A stretch of 64,000 nucleotides of DNA from Paraglaciecola marina (GTDB lineage: Bacteria > Pseudomonadota > Gammaproteobacteria > Enterobacterales > Alteromonadaceae), in contig NZ_SAIS01000004.1 of NCBI RefSeq assembly GCF_004360155.1, positions 248,001-312,000 on the forward strand. Reading direction: 5' to 3'. Made by a program: the position numbers and the translations under genes. The notes beneath the pieces are model-generated. The model was not told the origin of the DNA, did not search any database, and saw nothing but the letters and a program-made list of their open reading frames with translations. Of the stretch, positions 56,534-64,000 are shown one piece after another (within the stretch, counting starts at the first letter, position 1; every line of letters begins with the position of its first letter).

Positions 56534-57577
56534 ATGGACATAAGATCATTCTTAATCAGCATAACATTCACTTTGTTTAGCATACAGTTATGGGCTAATG
56601 ATAACGCAGTCATTTTGGTGTATCACCATGTAAGTACCTCTACACCACCGGTGACCTCTGTCTCACCAGAGACTTTCCGAGAGCACATGAGTTATTTACA
56701 CAAACACCATACAGTGTTGCCACTACAGCAGGTTGTAGAGAGCCTACAAAATAATCAACCATTACCCGATAAAGCAGTGGCCATTACATTTGATGATGGA
56801 TACGAGAATATTTACGATAATGCCCACCCAATCATGCAAGAATTTAAGTTTCCTTACACCATATTTGTGAACCCACCACTAATCGGCAAGGCCCATTATC
56901 AGCTAGATTGGGAGCAGGTAATAGAGATGACAACACAAGGTGTTAGTTTTGCTAACCATAGTAATCACCATAGCCATATGCTGACACGTGCTGCCAACGA
57001 GTATGAGGACAGTTGGCTACAACGATCAGTCCAAGACGTGCAGCAAGCTGAGCAACAATTAACTGAAAAACTAGGCTATAGCCTGAAATACTTTGCCTAT
57101 CCTTATGGCGAGTTCAACAACAAACTTAAAAATCGGTTAACAGAATTAGGGTATATAAGCTTTGCTCAACATAGTGGCGCGATTGCCTCTTATAGTGACT
57201 TTTCAGCCTTGCCACGATTCCCTGCTGCAGGCATTTACAGCAATATCAAAACCCTAAAGGCCAAATTAAATAGCTTAGCTATGCCGGTTTCTAACGTAAA
57301 TCCTGATGATCCAGTTATTATCTCAGCACCACAAAGCCTAACATTTAATATAGACGATGCAGATCTAAACTCACAGCAGATTAATTGCTTTCAAAGCAAT
57401 GAAGTAGTGCCTAAAAAGGTAATAGGTAAACAAATACGTTTAACCCTTAACCCAATAAGTACAGCAGGTAGGCATAGAATAAATTGCACTGCCCCTAGTA
57501 AAAAATACAACTCAAGATACTACTGGTTCTCACAGCCGTTTTTTATGGCTACAACAGATGGAAAATGGATAGACTAA
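56534..57577 (+). CDS. Exported polysaccharide deacetylase (CE4 family)
   Basis: 347 residues: signal peptide (MDIRSFLISITFTLFSIQLW, cut near ANDN), then the NodB-homology domain with catalytic ITFDDGYENIY, zinc-binding ANHSNHHSHM and FAYPYGEFN. The C-terminal ~90 residues form an extra beta-type domain with two Cys. Probably removes acetyl groups from an envelope or exopolysaccharide (PgaB-like). Its 3' end overlaps the convergent GNAT gene. Confidence 0.92.
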   Translation: MDIRSFLISITFTLFSIQLWANDNAVILVYHHVSTSTPPVTSVSPETFREHMSYLHKHHTVLPLQQVVESLQNNQPLPDKAVAITFDDGYENIYDNAHPIMQEFKFPYTIFVNPPLIGKAHYQLDWEQVIEMTTQGVSFANHSNHHSHMLTRAANEYEDSWLQRSVQDVQQAEQQLTEKLGYSLKYFAYPYGEFNNKLKNRLTELGYISFAQHSGAIASYSDFSALPRFPAAGIYSNIKTLKAKLNSLAMPVSNVNPDDPVIISAPQSLTFNIDDADLNSQQINCFQSNEVVPKKVIGKQIRLTLNPISTAGRHRINCTAPSKKYNSRYYWFSQPFFMATTDGKWID

Positions 57578-58197
57578 GAAACCTTTAATTCCTTTAGCAA
57601 ATGCCAATGTGCACCAATACCTAAATCAAGCATACGCTGTGTAACACCAGACCCTGTGCTTTTTGCAAAGCCCTGACGCTCATAGAACGCTAAAGCTTGG
57701 GTATTATTAACCGCCACATCTAGACTTAAAAAAGTCTTTTTGGCATTTACAGCTTGCTGCTCAACGAAATCTAATAACGCTTTTCCATAACCTTGGCCTT
57801 GATGTTTAGGTGTCACAGATAAGTGACCAACACACCATTCATTTGCAGCTGGCTTGGGAATACAATCTTGGGTAATTAAACTATTGCGAAGAATATTATG
57901 AACATGGGAGGTCCCATAAAACTCAAGTAAACTACTAAGGGTGGCTTGGTGAAAAGCTGCACTGAGTTTGTTATGCCAAGTTGAGACACAAGCTACCGTT
58001 TCTAGATTAGCCACAGCAACCCAATGATTAAGGTAACCATATTGCCCCTCCGGCTCAGTTAAACTTTTAGATAAAAATTTTAAAGCGGTTAGGTCGGTAT
58101 TAATATCTAAGATAGCAGCAAGAGTTTCAGGACCAGAAGCAAGAATAAGGGGCGCTAACGCTAGCGCATCAGATTGCCTAGCTCGTCTAATGTTCAC
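57574..58197 (-). CDS. GNAT-family N-acetyltransferase
   Basis: 207 residues, GTG start (MNIRRARQSDALALAPLILA). The acetyl-CoA motif LSVTPKHQGQGYGKALLDFV and the terminal NNTQALAFYERQGF are clear. Substrate unknown. Ends by overlapping the deacetylase gene by four bases. Confidence 0.92.
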   Translation of the reverse strand: MNIRRARQSDALALAPLILASGPETLAAILDINTDLTALKFLSKSLTEPEGQYGYLNHWVAVANLETVACVSTWHNKLSAAFHQATLSSLLEFYGTSHVHNILRNSLITQDCIPKPAANEWCVGHLSVTPKHQGQGYGKALLDFVEQQAVNAKKTFLSLDVAVNNTQALAFYERQGFAKSTGSGVTQRMLDLGIGAHWHLLKELKVS

Positions 58198-58234
58198 TTA
58201 TTATGTTTTCTTAGGCTACCCTTACACCCCATAG

Positions 58235-58882
58235 TCAGGACTGGGCTCTAGCAATAATAGCGGGCATATCTTCTAGAATTTTTTGGCCTTCGCTAATAGG
58301 TAATTTCCCCACTTCAAAGTCTGGTTTAAATCGTCCTATGACTTGCGCCTCTGGATTTACCACCACAACAGAAGAGCTATGGTCCACTAAGTAATTAGGG
58401 TTGTCGGTACTTTCTGACATTGAATACATCATCCCCATTGCTCTTACTAAAGGAAACAGTTGCACATGCTCGGCGCTAGCTGCAATAAAATCAGGATTAA
58501 AAAAGTTAATATATTCATTTAACCTTTCAGTGGAGTCGCGTTTAGGATCTACTGAAATAAACATGACTTGAATTGGGTTATCGGTAGGAATTTTTTGCAA
58601 CTCAGGATAAATACCTTTTAATTCTGCCAGAGTAGTTGGGCAGATATCAGGGCAATAAGTATAACCTACAAACACTAAACTCCAGTGATTCTTTAATGTG
58701 AGTGGTGTCACTTTTTGACCATCATTTGCCACTAATTCAAAGTCAGGCAATACTCGAGCTTGGGGATACAAACTAACATGTTGGGTTTGAGGCCCTACTT
58801 GTGGTGGTGCTATATAAACAGAAGCAACCAACCCCACTATCAAAGCAACTAAGGCAACCACTCCTGCTTGAACTTTACTCAT
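58235..58882 (-). CDS. SCO1/SenC-family copper chaperone
   Basis: 215 residues: N-terminal membrane anchor (about 6-26), thioredoxin-like fold with the copper-binding CPDIC motif (YTYCPDICPTTLAELK) and the distal His in LVDHSSSV. Delivers copper to the CuA site of cytochrome c oxidase. Last gene of the minus-strand oxidase assembly cluster, 20 bases after cyoE. Confidence 0.95.
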   Translation of the reverse strand: MSKVQAGVVALVALIVGLVASVYIAPPQVGPQTQHVSLYPQARVLPDFELVANDGQKVTPLTLKNHWSLVFVGYTYCPDICPTTLAELKGIYPELQKIPTDNPIQVMFISVDPKRDSTERLNEYINFFNPDFIAASAEHVQLFPLVRAMGMMYSMSESTDNPNYLVDHSSSVVVVNPEAQVIGRFKPDFEVGKLPISEGQKILEDMPAIIARAQS

Positions 58883-58902
58883 TTTTATAACTTACTCTAT
58901 TT

Positions 58903-59814
58903 TTAAAATTGTACATAATGGTCCACTAATAACACTACAAACAATACCATTAAGTGAATGATAGAAAATCTAAAAGTATCCATAGCAGTTTTATCATTAG
59001 CGTCGAACTTCAGTTTCCAAGCGTAATACAAAAATGCCGCATTTAACACTATCGAACCTATCAAGTAAATTATACCTGTCATACCTATTAGGTAGGGCAA
59101 CATACACACTACACTCAATAAAACCGTATATAGCAATATAGAGGTTTTCGTAAACTCAATTCCATGGGTAACAGGTAACATAGGAACCTGAGCTCGGGCG
59201 TAATCTTTTTCACGATGGATAGCTAAAGCCCAAAAGTGCGGGGGGGTCCAAGTAAATACAATTAAAACTAACAACAAAGCATTGGCATGCACTTCCCCAG
59301 TGACTGCAGTCCACCCAAGTAAAGGTGGAATAGCTCCAGCTAAGCCCCCAATAACAATATTTTGTGGCGTCGCCCTTTTTAAATACATAGTGTAAACAAC
59401 AGCATAACCAAGTAATCCAGCTAAAGTTAACACTGCAGTTAAACGGTTCACCCAAAACTCAAGAATAACGTAACCCACGATTGTAAGTAGAGCTGCAAAA
59501 ACCAACGCTTTTTGGGGTGTAACTTTTCCTTTAACTACAGGGCGATTGAAGGTTCGAGCCATTTGACTATCTATTTTACGATCCACTACATGGTTAACCA
59601 CTGCTGCCGCAGAAGACAAAAAGCCAATACCTAATAACCCTGCAGTAAATACCTGCCATTCAATCCAGCTTTCAGATGCTAAACACATACCTACCAAAGC
59701 AGTTAACAACAGTAGTAAAACAACCTTAGGCTTAGTCATTTCGTAATAATCTTTACATGTAGCATAAAAATTAAATGTGATAGTTCGCTGTGCCACAGTC
59801 ATAACTTTACTCAT
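58903..59814 (-). CDS. cyoE: Haem o synthase (protohaem IX farnesyltransferase)
   Basis: 303 residues, about nine membrane helices. NHVVDRKIDSQMARTFNRPV is the conserved prenyl-diphosphate binding motif of CyoE/CtaB. Attaches a farnesyl group to haem b; CtaA then makes haem a. GGAG lies seven bases before the ATG. It follows ctaA by nine bases. Confidence 0.96.
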   Translation of the reverse strand: MSKVMTVAQRTITFNFYATCKDYYEMTKPKVVLLLLLTALVGMCLASESWIEWQVFTAGLLGIGFLSSAAAVVNHVVDRKIDSQMARTFNRPVVKGKVTPQKALVFAALLTIVGYVILEFWVNRLTAVLTLAGLLGYAVVYTMYLKRATPQNIVIGGLAGAIPPLLGWTAVTGEVHANALLLVLIVFTWTPPHFWALAIHREKDYARAQVPMLPVTHGIEFTKTSILLYTVLLSVVCMLPYLIGMTGIIYLIGSIVLNAAFLYYAWKLKFDANDKTAMDTFRFSIIHLMVLFVVLLVDHYVQF

Positions 59815-59823
59815 AACCTTCTC

Positions 59824-60801
59824 CTATATTTTTCGATATAAGGTGTATGCGATGGCCACTAATGACAGTAACAAACATGCAGCCATTGCATTATGCATTA
59901 CCGCTATAACCACAGGTAAACTAAATACCACATTGCTCACACCTAAAATAACTTGTGCCCCTAACACTACTACCATTATTGCTGATAACCGTTTAATTAA
60001 TTTAGAGCTGGCCAATGCAAACAAACGCATGCCTAACCAGCACAGGTATATAAAGGTAATTAGGGCGCCGACTCTATGCATTATGTGCATAGTCATTCGC
60101 TCATTATAATCATGAGCACCATACTCATAATTTTCTACATCAGGAATGCTAAAAGCTCCTGAAAAATCCAGCCGTTGTAGCCAGCCTTGTTCACATATTG
60201 GAAGTTCAGTACAAGCTAAAGCTGCATAGTTGGCTGACGTCCAGCCCCCTAAAGCAATTTGAACTGTTACAATCGCAATCCCAAAAATAGTAAACTTTCG
60301 AAACTCTTTAACACTATGGTCACCACCAGGTATTCGATAAGAGCTAAGTTTTAAATATAGTAAGAATAAAGCCGAAAGTAAGGTAAACCCTCCTAACAAA
60401 TGCCCCATGACGACAATCGGCAACAAGTTTAAAGTCACAGTCCACATTCCCAGAGCACCCTGAAAACACACTAAGCACAACAGGAAAAATGGGAGTTTAA
60501 CGGGGGCGTTTTCAGCTCTTTTAAATAAGCTTGTCACAAAAATAACCAAAATCATAAAACCAAGGCCACTTGCAAAGTAGCGGTGGATCATTTCATTCCA
60601 AGCTTTGTGTTTTTCAAATGGCCTATCGGGAAAGGCTTGTTGAGCTATCTCTATGTTTTTTGTGGTTTGACTAAAGCTCAAGTGCCCATAACACCCTGGC
60701 CAATCAGGACAACCTAAGCCGGCATCAGTAAGACGAGCATAGGCCCCTAAGACAATAACAACTAAAGCTAAAAATATACTCACAACTACTAGCTTTTTCA
60801 T
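59824..60801 (-). CDS. ctaA: Haem a synthase (COX15/CtaA)
   Basis: 325 residues from ATG 60801, preceded by AAAGGAAAGGTG; the open frame reaches 60882 but would overlap the upstream gene. Eight membrane helices. Conserved ARLTDAGLGCPDWPGCYGHL near the start and histidines in EMIHRY, MGHLLGG, MHRVGA and MHNAMA provide haem ligands. Oxidises the C8 methyl of haem o. Confidence 0.96.
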   Translation of the reverse strand: MKKLVVVSIFLALVVIVLGAYARLTDAGLGCPDWPGCYGHLSFSQTTKNIEIAQQAFPDRPFEKHKAWNEMIHRYFASGLGFMILVIFVTSLFKRAENAPVKLPFFLLCLVCFQGALGMWTVTLNLLPIVVMGHLLGGFTLLSALFLLYLKLSSYRIPGGDHSVKEFRKFTIFGIAIVTVQIALGGWTSANYAALACTELPICEQGWLQRLDFSGAFSIPDVENYEYGAHDYNERMTMHIMHRVGALITFIYLCWLGMRLFALASSKLIKRLSAIMVVVLGAQVILGVSNVVFSLPVVIAVMHNAMAACLLLSLVAIAYTLYRKI

Positions 60802-60811
60802 CACCTTTCCT

Positions 60812-61381
60812 TTACCCAATGCGAGATAACTTAAGTACTTTACGCATGTCAGACAATATATCGCGACTATGTAAAATGGCATCTTCAGGGTTAATGTATA
60901 AGGGGTAACGCAAAATAATATTGTTTAAAGTATCAACTATAAAAACACCTTGAGTACTAGCACCATCAAACACTTGATTTAAGCTGTCTAAGTTAGTATT
61001 TAGTAAACGATAATTAGGCTGCTCTTTTATCAATGCAAGTTGCTCGCTATCACTTTGGTCATAGGCCAGCACCACCACTTCAGCTCGATCACTTTCTTTT
61101 CCTAAAGCGCTATGAACCTGAGCTACGCTATACAAGGCATTTTCGCATGCTTCTTTGCATTGCTCTGGTAACACATAGAGTAACTTCCATTTAGGCTCTT
61201 TAGAGCCGCCTTGTAAGCTAGTCATATCAAGAGCTGGTTGAATTAACTCACCTTTATTTGTTGCAGCTTGATTAAACCAGTTATTGTCTAAAGCTACTTT
61301 CGCTAAAATAACCGGCAATATAAAAGCTGTTATAAAGATAAAAATAGTACTTTTGTTAGTTGATTTTTTAACGGGACTCAT
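60812..61381 (-). CDS. Membrane-anchored protein of the oxidase assembly cluster
   Basis: 189 residues: one N-terminal helix (about 11-30) then a thioredoxin-like-looking periplasmic domain with a CKEAC pair (YVLPEQCKEACENAL). Proteins of this type often lie between surf1 and ctaA in marine gammaproteobacteria. The Cys pair suggests a redox or copper-handling role, but the function is not known. Overlaps surf1 by 14 bases. Confidence 0.85.
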   Translation of the reverse strand: MSPVKKSTNKSTIFIFITAFILPVILAKVALDNNWFNQAATNKGELIQPALDMTSLQGGSKEPKWKLLYVLPEQCKEACENALYSVAQVHSALGKESDRAEVVVLAYDQSDSEQLALIKEQPNYRLLNTNLDSLNQVFDGASTQGVFIVDTLNNIILRYPLYINPEDAILHSRDILSDMRKVLKLSRIG

Positions 61382-62099
61382 AGGTATTCCTTTGTTGCTT
61401 TTTGCGATGTGCCACTACAAATATTACAACTGCAGCAATCGCTAATAAAAACCACTGCGCTGCATAGGCAAGGTGCTTTTCTGGTGGCATCACGACCCTT
61501 TGCCAATGGCGTTCAAAACCGGACTCTAGATCTTGGTTTAATAGCACCACAAAAGGTAAGAGATCCTGTTGCAAATGTTGCTGCATAATTTCTATGTCCA
61601 CTTGTTGTAAAAGCTTTGGCCACTCACCATCGAGCTTTGCGGTTTCTTGTACCATTACGTTTTTAGTTGGGATGGCTACCATGCCAAAATATTCTGTTAA
61701 ATCTGAATGCAGCTTTACTGCGGGCAAAGTATTGCGACTATTCATCGCCGCAATCCAACCAAAATTAGCCAGTACCCAACCTTGTAGAGTTTTGATTGGA
61801 ACTAAAACGTGGTAACCAACCCGACCTTGGTGAATTTTATTGTCAACTAAAAAGTACCTAAAGGGGTCTGTTTCACCTTCCATGGAGATCGGCATATCTA
61901 GCATATTGTTGCTGTTATCCTTTAGCAGGTTATGTAAGGTCATTTGACCTGCATTTTCCGCTTCTTGAATTGACAACAACCTGTCAGTTTTCTCCTGTGC
62001 TCTTTGAATCTGCCAAACACCTAATGTAAACATAATGACAACTGCAAAGAATGTTACTAAGCTAGCTACCGATAAAAAATTCAATTTAGAGTTTTTCAT
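61368..62099 (-). CDS. SURF1-family cytochrome oxidase assembly protein
   Basis: 243 residues from ATG 62099. N-terminal helix followed by LGVWQIQRAQEKTDRL and a C-terminal helix near residues 217-236 enclose the SURF1 periplasmic domain (YHVLVPIKTLQGWVLANFGW). Helps insert haem a into oxidase subunit I. Divergent from the DUF2909 gene with 32 bases between. Confidence 0.92.
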   Translation of the reverse strand: MKNSKLNFLSVASLVTFFAVVIMFTLGVWQIQRAQEKTDRLLSIQEAENAGQMTLHNLLKDNSNNMLDMPISMEGETDPFRYFLVDNKIHQGRVGYHVLVPIKTLQGWVLANFGWIAAMNSRNTLPAVKLHSDLTEYFGMVAIPTKNVMVQETAKLDGEWPKLLQQVDIEIMQQHLQQDLLPFVVLLNQDLESGFERHWQRVVMPPEKHLAYAAQWFLLAIAAVVIFVVAHRKKQQRNTYESR

Positions 62100-62131
62100 A
62101 CCCTTAGTAATCAATATTTAGGAGTAATTGG

Positions 62132-62341
62132 ATGATCATCAAAATTCTCATTGGCGCATTACTGTTGTTTATGTTGTTCAACCTATTTAAAGCCATGATG
62201 ATCATGTTAAAAAACGACCCGACTCAACCTTCAATGACTAAATTCATTGGCCGCAGAGTCATGATATCAGCAGTTATTATCCTATTAATATTGGTGGCTA
62301 TGGCAACAGGTTTGATTACACCAAACCCATCACCCTATTAA
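62132..62341 (+). CDS. DUF2909-family two-helix membrane protein
   Basis: 69 residues: two hydrophobic helices (about 4-26 and 43-62) joined by KNDPTQPSMTKFIGRRV. Matches the DUF2909 (twin transmembrane) family that accompanies cytochrome oxidase genes. AGGAG precedes ATG by seven bases. It is the only plus-strand gene in the cluster. Confidence 0.9.
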   Translation: MIIKILIGALLLFMLFNLFKAMMIMLKNDPTQPSMTKFIGRRVMISAVIILLILVAMATGLITPNPSPY

Positions 62342-62357
62342 AAATATCCTCATCAAT

Positions 62358-63236
62358 TTATAAAATATAAACAAAGAAAAATAACATCACCCAAACCACG
62401 TCTACAAAATGCCAATACCAACTACCCGCCTGAAAAGCAAAGTGGTTGTCTGGAGTAAAATGTCCTTTAAAGACCCTAAGTAACATAATGAATAAAATGA
62501 CAGTTCCTAGTGTTACGTGGAACCCATGAAACCCGGTCAACATAAAGAAAGTGTTGCCATAAATCCCTGCATCTAAAGTAAGACCCATTTCTGTGTAAGC
62601 GTGGATATACTCTTCAACCTGCAGAGCTAAAAATATACAACCTAAAATCACAGTAAGGCTTAACCAGATTTTTAGATTTTTTCGTTTGTTTTCTTCTAAG
62701 GCAACATGAGCCATATGACAAGTTACCGATGAAACCATCAATATAATGGTATTTATGAGAGGTAAACCATACCAGCCCATAGCTTCTGTTTTTATGCCAC
62801 CTGGCGTTTCAATCAATGGCCAAATCGCATTAAAAGTTGGCCACAAGACTTCACCTGTCATGTCATTATTAGACGCCCCACCTAACCATGGAACCGCAAT
62901 AACTCTTGCGTAAAATAAGGCCCCAAAAAACGCCGCAAAAAACATCACTTCAGAAAAAATGAACCACGCCATCCCTTGCCGATAAGAACGCCCTAATTGG
63001 GAGCTATACATACCACTCATCGATTCATGTATTTGATTTCTAAACCAACCAAATAACATCACCACTAAGGTTATTAACCCTACAGCCAAAATATAACCGC
63101 CGTAACCTTCTTTATCTCGAGTAGTCTCAATTACAAAATTTCCAGCACCAACGGCGATAAGAAACAAAGCAACAGCTCCCATAAATGGCCAAGGGCTTTC
63201 TGCTGGTACATAATACTTTTCATATTTTTCTGACAT
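62358..63236 (-). CDS. coxC: Cytochrome c oxidase subunit III
   Basis: 292 residues, seven membrane helices, including ESPWPFMGAVALFLIAVGAG near the start, MAWFIFSEVMFFAAFFGALF and the C-terminal YWHFVDVVWVMLFFFVY. These are invariant features of aa3-type subunit III. Only 18 bases from ctaG upstream; likely co-transcribed with coxA and ctaG. Confidence 0.97.
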   Translation of the reverse strand: MSEKYEKYYVPAESPWPFMGAVALFLIAVGAGNFVIETTRDKEGYGGYILAVGLITLVVMLFGWFRNQIHESMSGMYSSQLGRSYRQGMAWFIFSEVMFFAAFFGALFYARVIAVPWLGGASNNDMTGEVLWPTFNAIWPLIETPGGIKTEAMGWYGLPLINTIILMVSSVTCHMAHVALEENKRKNLKIWLSLTVILGCIFLALQVEEYIHAYTEMGLTLDAGIYGNTFFMLTGFHGFHVTLGTVILFIMLLRVFKGHFTPDNHFAFQAGSWYWHFVDVVWVMLFFFVYIL

Positions 63237-63254
63237 TTTTGCTCTCCTAACCCC

Positions 63255-63812
63255 TTAATTCATCGCCACAACTTCTGCTGAAGCCGTGACGTTGTATAGG
63301 GTGTATTGAACGGTAAAATAAGTAATATTTTTAGGTAGTTGTGGGTCAACATAAAACTTCATTGGCATGAGCACTTCTTCTCCAGCCTGTAAGGTTTGTT
63401 GCTCAAAACAAAAACACTCTGTTTTATTCATGTAAAGTGCTGCAGGTCCAGGAGATACAGAAGGTACAGCCTGCCCTACAATTAAAGACTTAGTAGGGTT
63501 TCGAACATAGAAGTTTACTTGGCTCATTTCACCCGGGTGAACTTTTACTTGTCTGGTTTTGGCTTTAAATTCCCAGGGCATGCCTGTATTTATACGAGTG
63601 ATAAAATCCACTGTAATGAGCCGACTTGTATCTACCTCAACTGACTCGTAAACCGCTGCTACTTCGGATGTTTTGCCGTTTATCCCCAATGCATCACACA
63701 ACACGTCATAAAGCGGCACTAAGGCAAACCCAAAGCCAAACATCCCCAGAACGATAGCCATTAACTTCACTACCATTTTGCTATTTTTGCGTTGCGCTTG
63801 CTGCTTATCCAT
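63255..63812 (-). CDS. ctaG: Cox11/CtaG copper chaperone for oxidase subunit I
   Basis: 185 residues: one N-terminal helix (about 12-33) with VPLYDVLCDALGINGK, then an immunoglobulin-like periplasmic domain with the copper-binding CFCF motif (TECFCFEQQTL). Supplies copper to the CuB site of subunit I. Lies between coxA and coxC, as usual. Confidence 0.97.
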   Translation of the reverse strand: MDKQQAQRKNSKMVVKLMAIVLGMFGFGFALVPLYDVLCDALGINGKTSEVAAVYESVEVDTSRLITVDFITRINTGMPWEFKAKTRQVKVHPGEMSQVNFYVRNPTKSLIVGQAVPSVSPGPAALYMNKTECFCFEQQTLQAGEEVLMPMKFYVDPQLPKNITYFTVQYTLYNVTASAEVVAMN

Positions 63813-63831
63813 AGGAATTGCCCTACTGTGT

Positions 63832-64000
63832 CTACTTCACTTCAGGTGGAGTTTCAAAGGTGTGATAAGGTGCAGGAGAGGGGATTTCCCACTCTAACCC
63901 TTCAGCGCCTTCCCATACCTGGTCCGATACAGGCTCACCTTTTTTCTTACAGGCTTTAATCAATAAGGCTAAGAAAATAAGTTGTGATAAACCAAATGCA
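63832..64000 (-). CDS. coxA: Cytochrome c oxidase subunit I, C-terminal end (continues beyond window)
   Basis: The last 55 codons of a gene running off the right edge: final hydrophobic helix (AFGLSQLIFLALLIKACKKK) and the tail GLEWEIPSPAPYHTFETPPE, which matches the end of proteobacterial CoxA. Stop at 63832-63834, 19 bases before the ctaG start. No catalytic residues are visible in this part. Confidence 0.9.
   Translation of the reverse strand, partial: AFGLSQLIFLALLIKACKKKGEPVSDQVWEGAEGLEWEIPSPAPYHTFETPPEVK

Noticed and set aside
1-64000. tRNA or rRNA genes
   Set aside because: No cloverleaf with a TTCRANYC-type arm or rRNA-like block was noticed on either strand, though a dedicated scan could not be run.

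Overview
The window is a low-GC chromosomal segment of a Gram-negative, aerobic gammaproteobacterium, most likely a marine member of the Alteromonadaceae (Alteromonas/Paraglaciecola-like). The assignment rests on protein resemblance and gene order only. Many genes that lie close together in the E. coli 74-77 min region recur here in shuffled blocks: envZ, hslO-hslR, gspC-N, yrfG, nudE, yheU-yheT, yheS, yheV, slyX, fkpA, greB, tex, bioH, gntX/comF and nfuA. The rightmost part is a cytochrome c oxidase biogenesis cluster. No rRNA, tRNA, CRISPR array or intact insertion sequence was seen.

Layout. 1-5.0 kb: 3' end of envZ, a membrane GGDEF-EAL protein, an exported haloacid dehalogenase, then hslO/hslR. 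5.1-16.6 kb: a complete type II secretion operon gspCDEFGHIJKLMN. 16.7-17.7 kb: three small genes of unknown role, including a membrane-anchored XRE regulator. 17.8-21.9 kb: yrfG, nudE-cysQ-yceI, yheU-yheT. 22.2-23.8 kb: a dihaem cytochrome.

23.9-36.8 kb is an accessory block that sits where yheT and yheS are neighbours in enterics. It holds small stand-alone enzymes and regulators (GFA, VOC + WYL regulator, DUF2314, GNAT, AraC + AhpD-like), imperfect palindromes placed 3' of successive minus-strand units, gene remnants, and a hipBA toxin-antitoxin pair with three evenly spaced operator-like inverted repeats. It also has a 173-bp direct repeat that copies the 5' end of the GNAT gene next to hipA, a two-gene HerA ATPase + OLD-like ATPase/TOPRIM cassette that looks like a defence system, and four tandem 127-bp units rich in hairpins. 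This block is the most interesting part of the window.

36.8-57.6 kb returns to core genes: yheS, yheV, an RNase J-like enzyme, LysE exporter, slyX, a WD40 lipoprotein, fkpA, greB, tex, a SprA-type protein, bioH/comF, an M14 peptidase, nfuA, a MATE transporter and a polysaccharide deacetylase. Three genes here appear to start at non-standard codons (ATT, ATT, CTG), each behind a well-placed Shine-Dalgarno sequence. A lipoprotein gene at 41.5-41.8 kb is broken by one stop codon. 57.6-64 kb: a GNAT gene, then SCO, cyoE, ctaA, an assembly-associated membrane protein, surf1, a divergent DUF2909 gene, coxC, ctaG and the 3' end of coxA. Together these make haem A, load copper and assemble the aa3-type oxidase.
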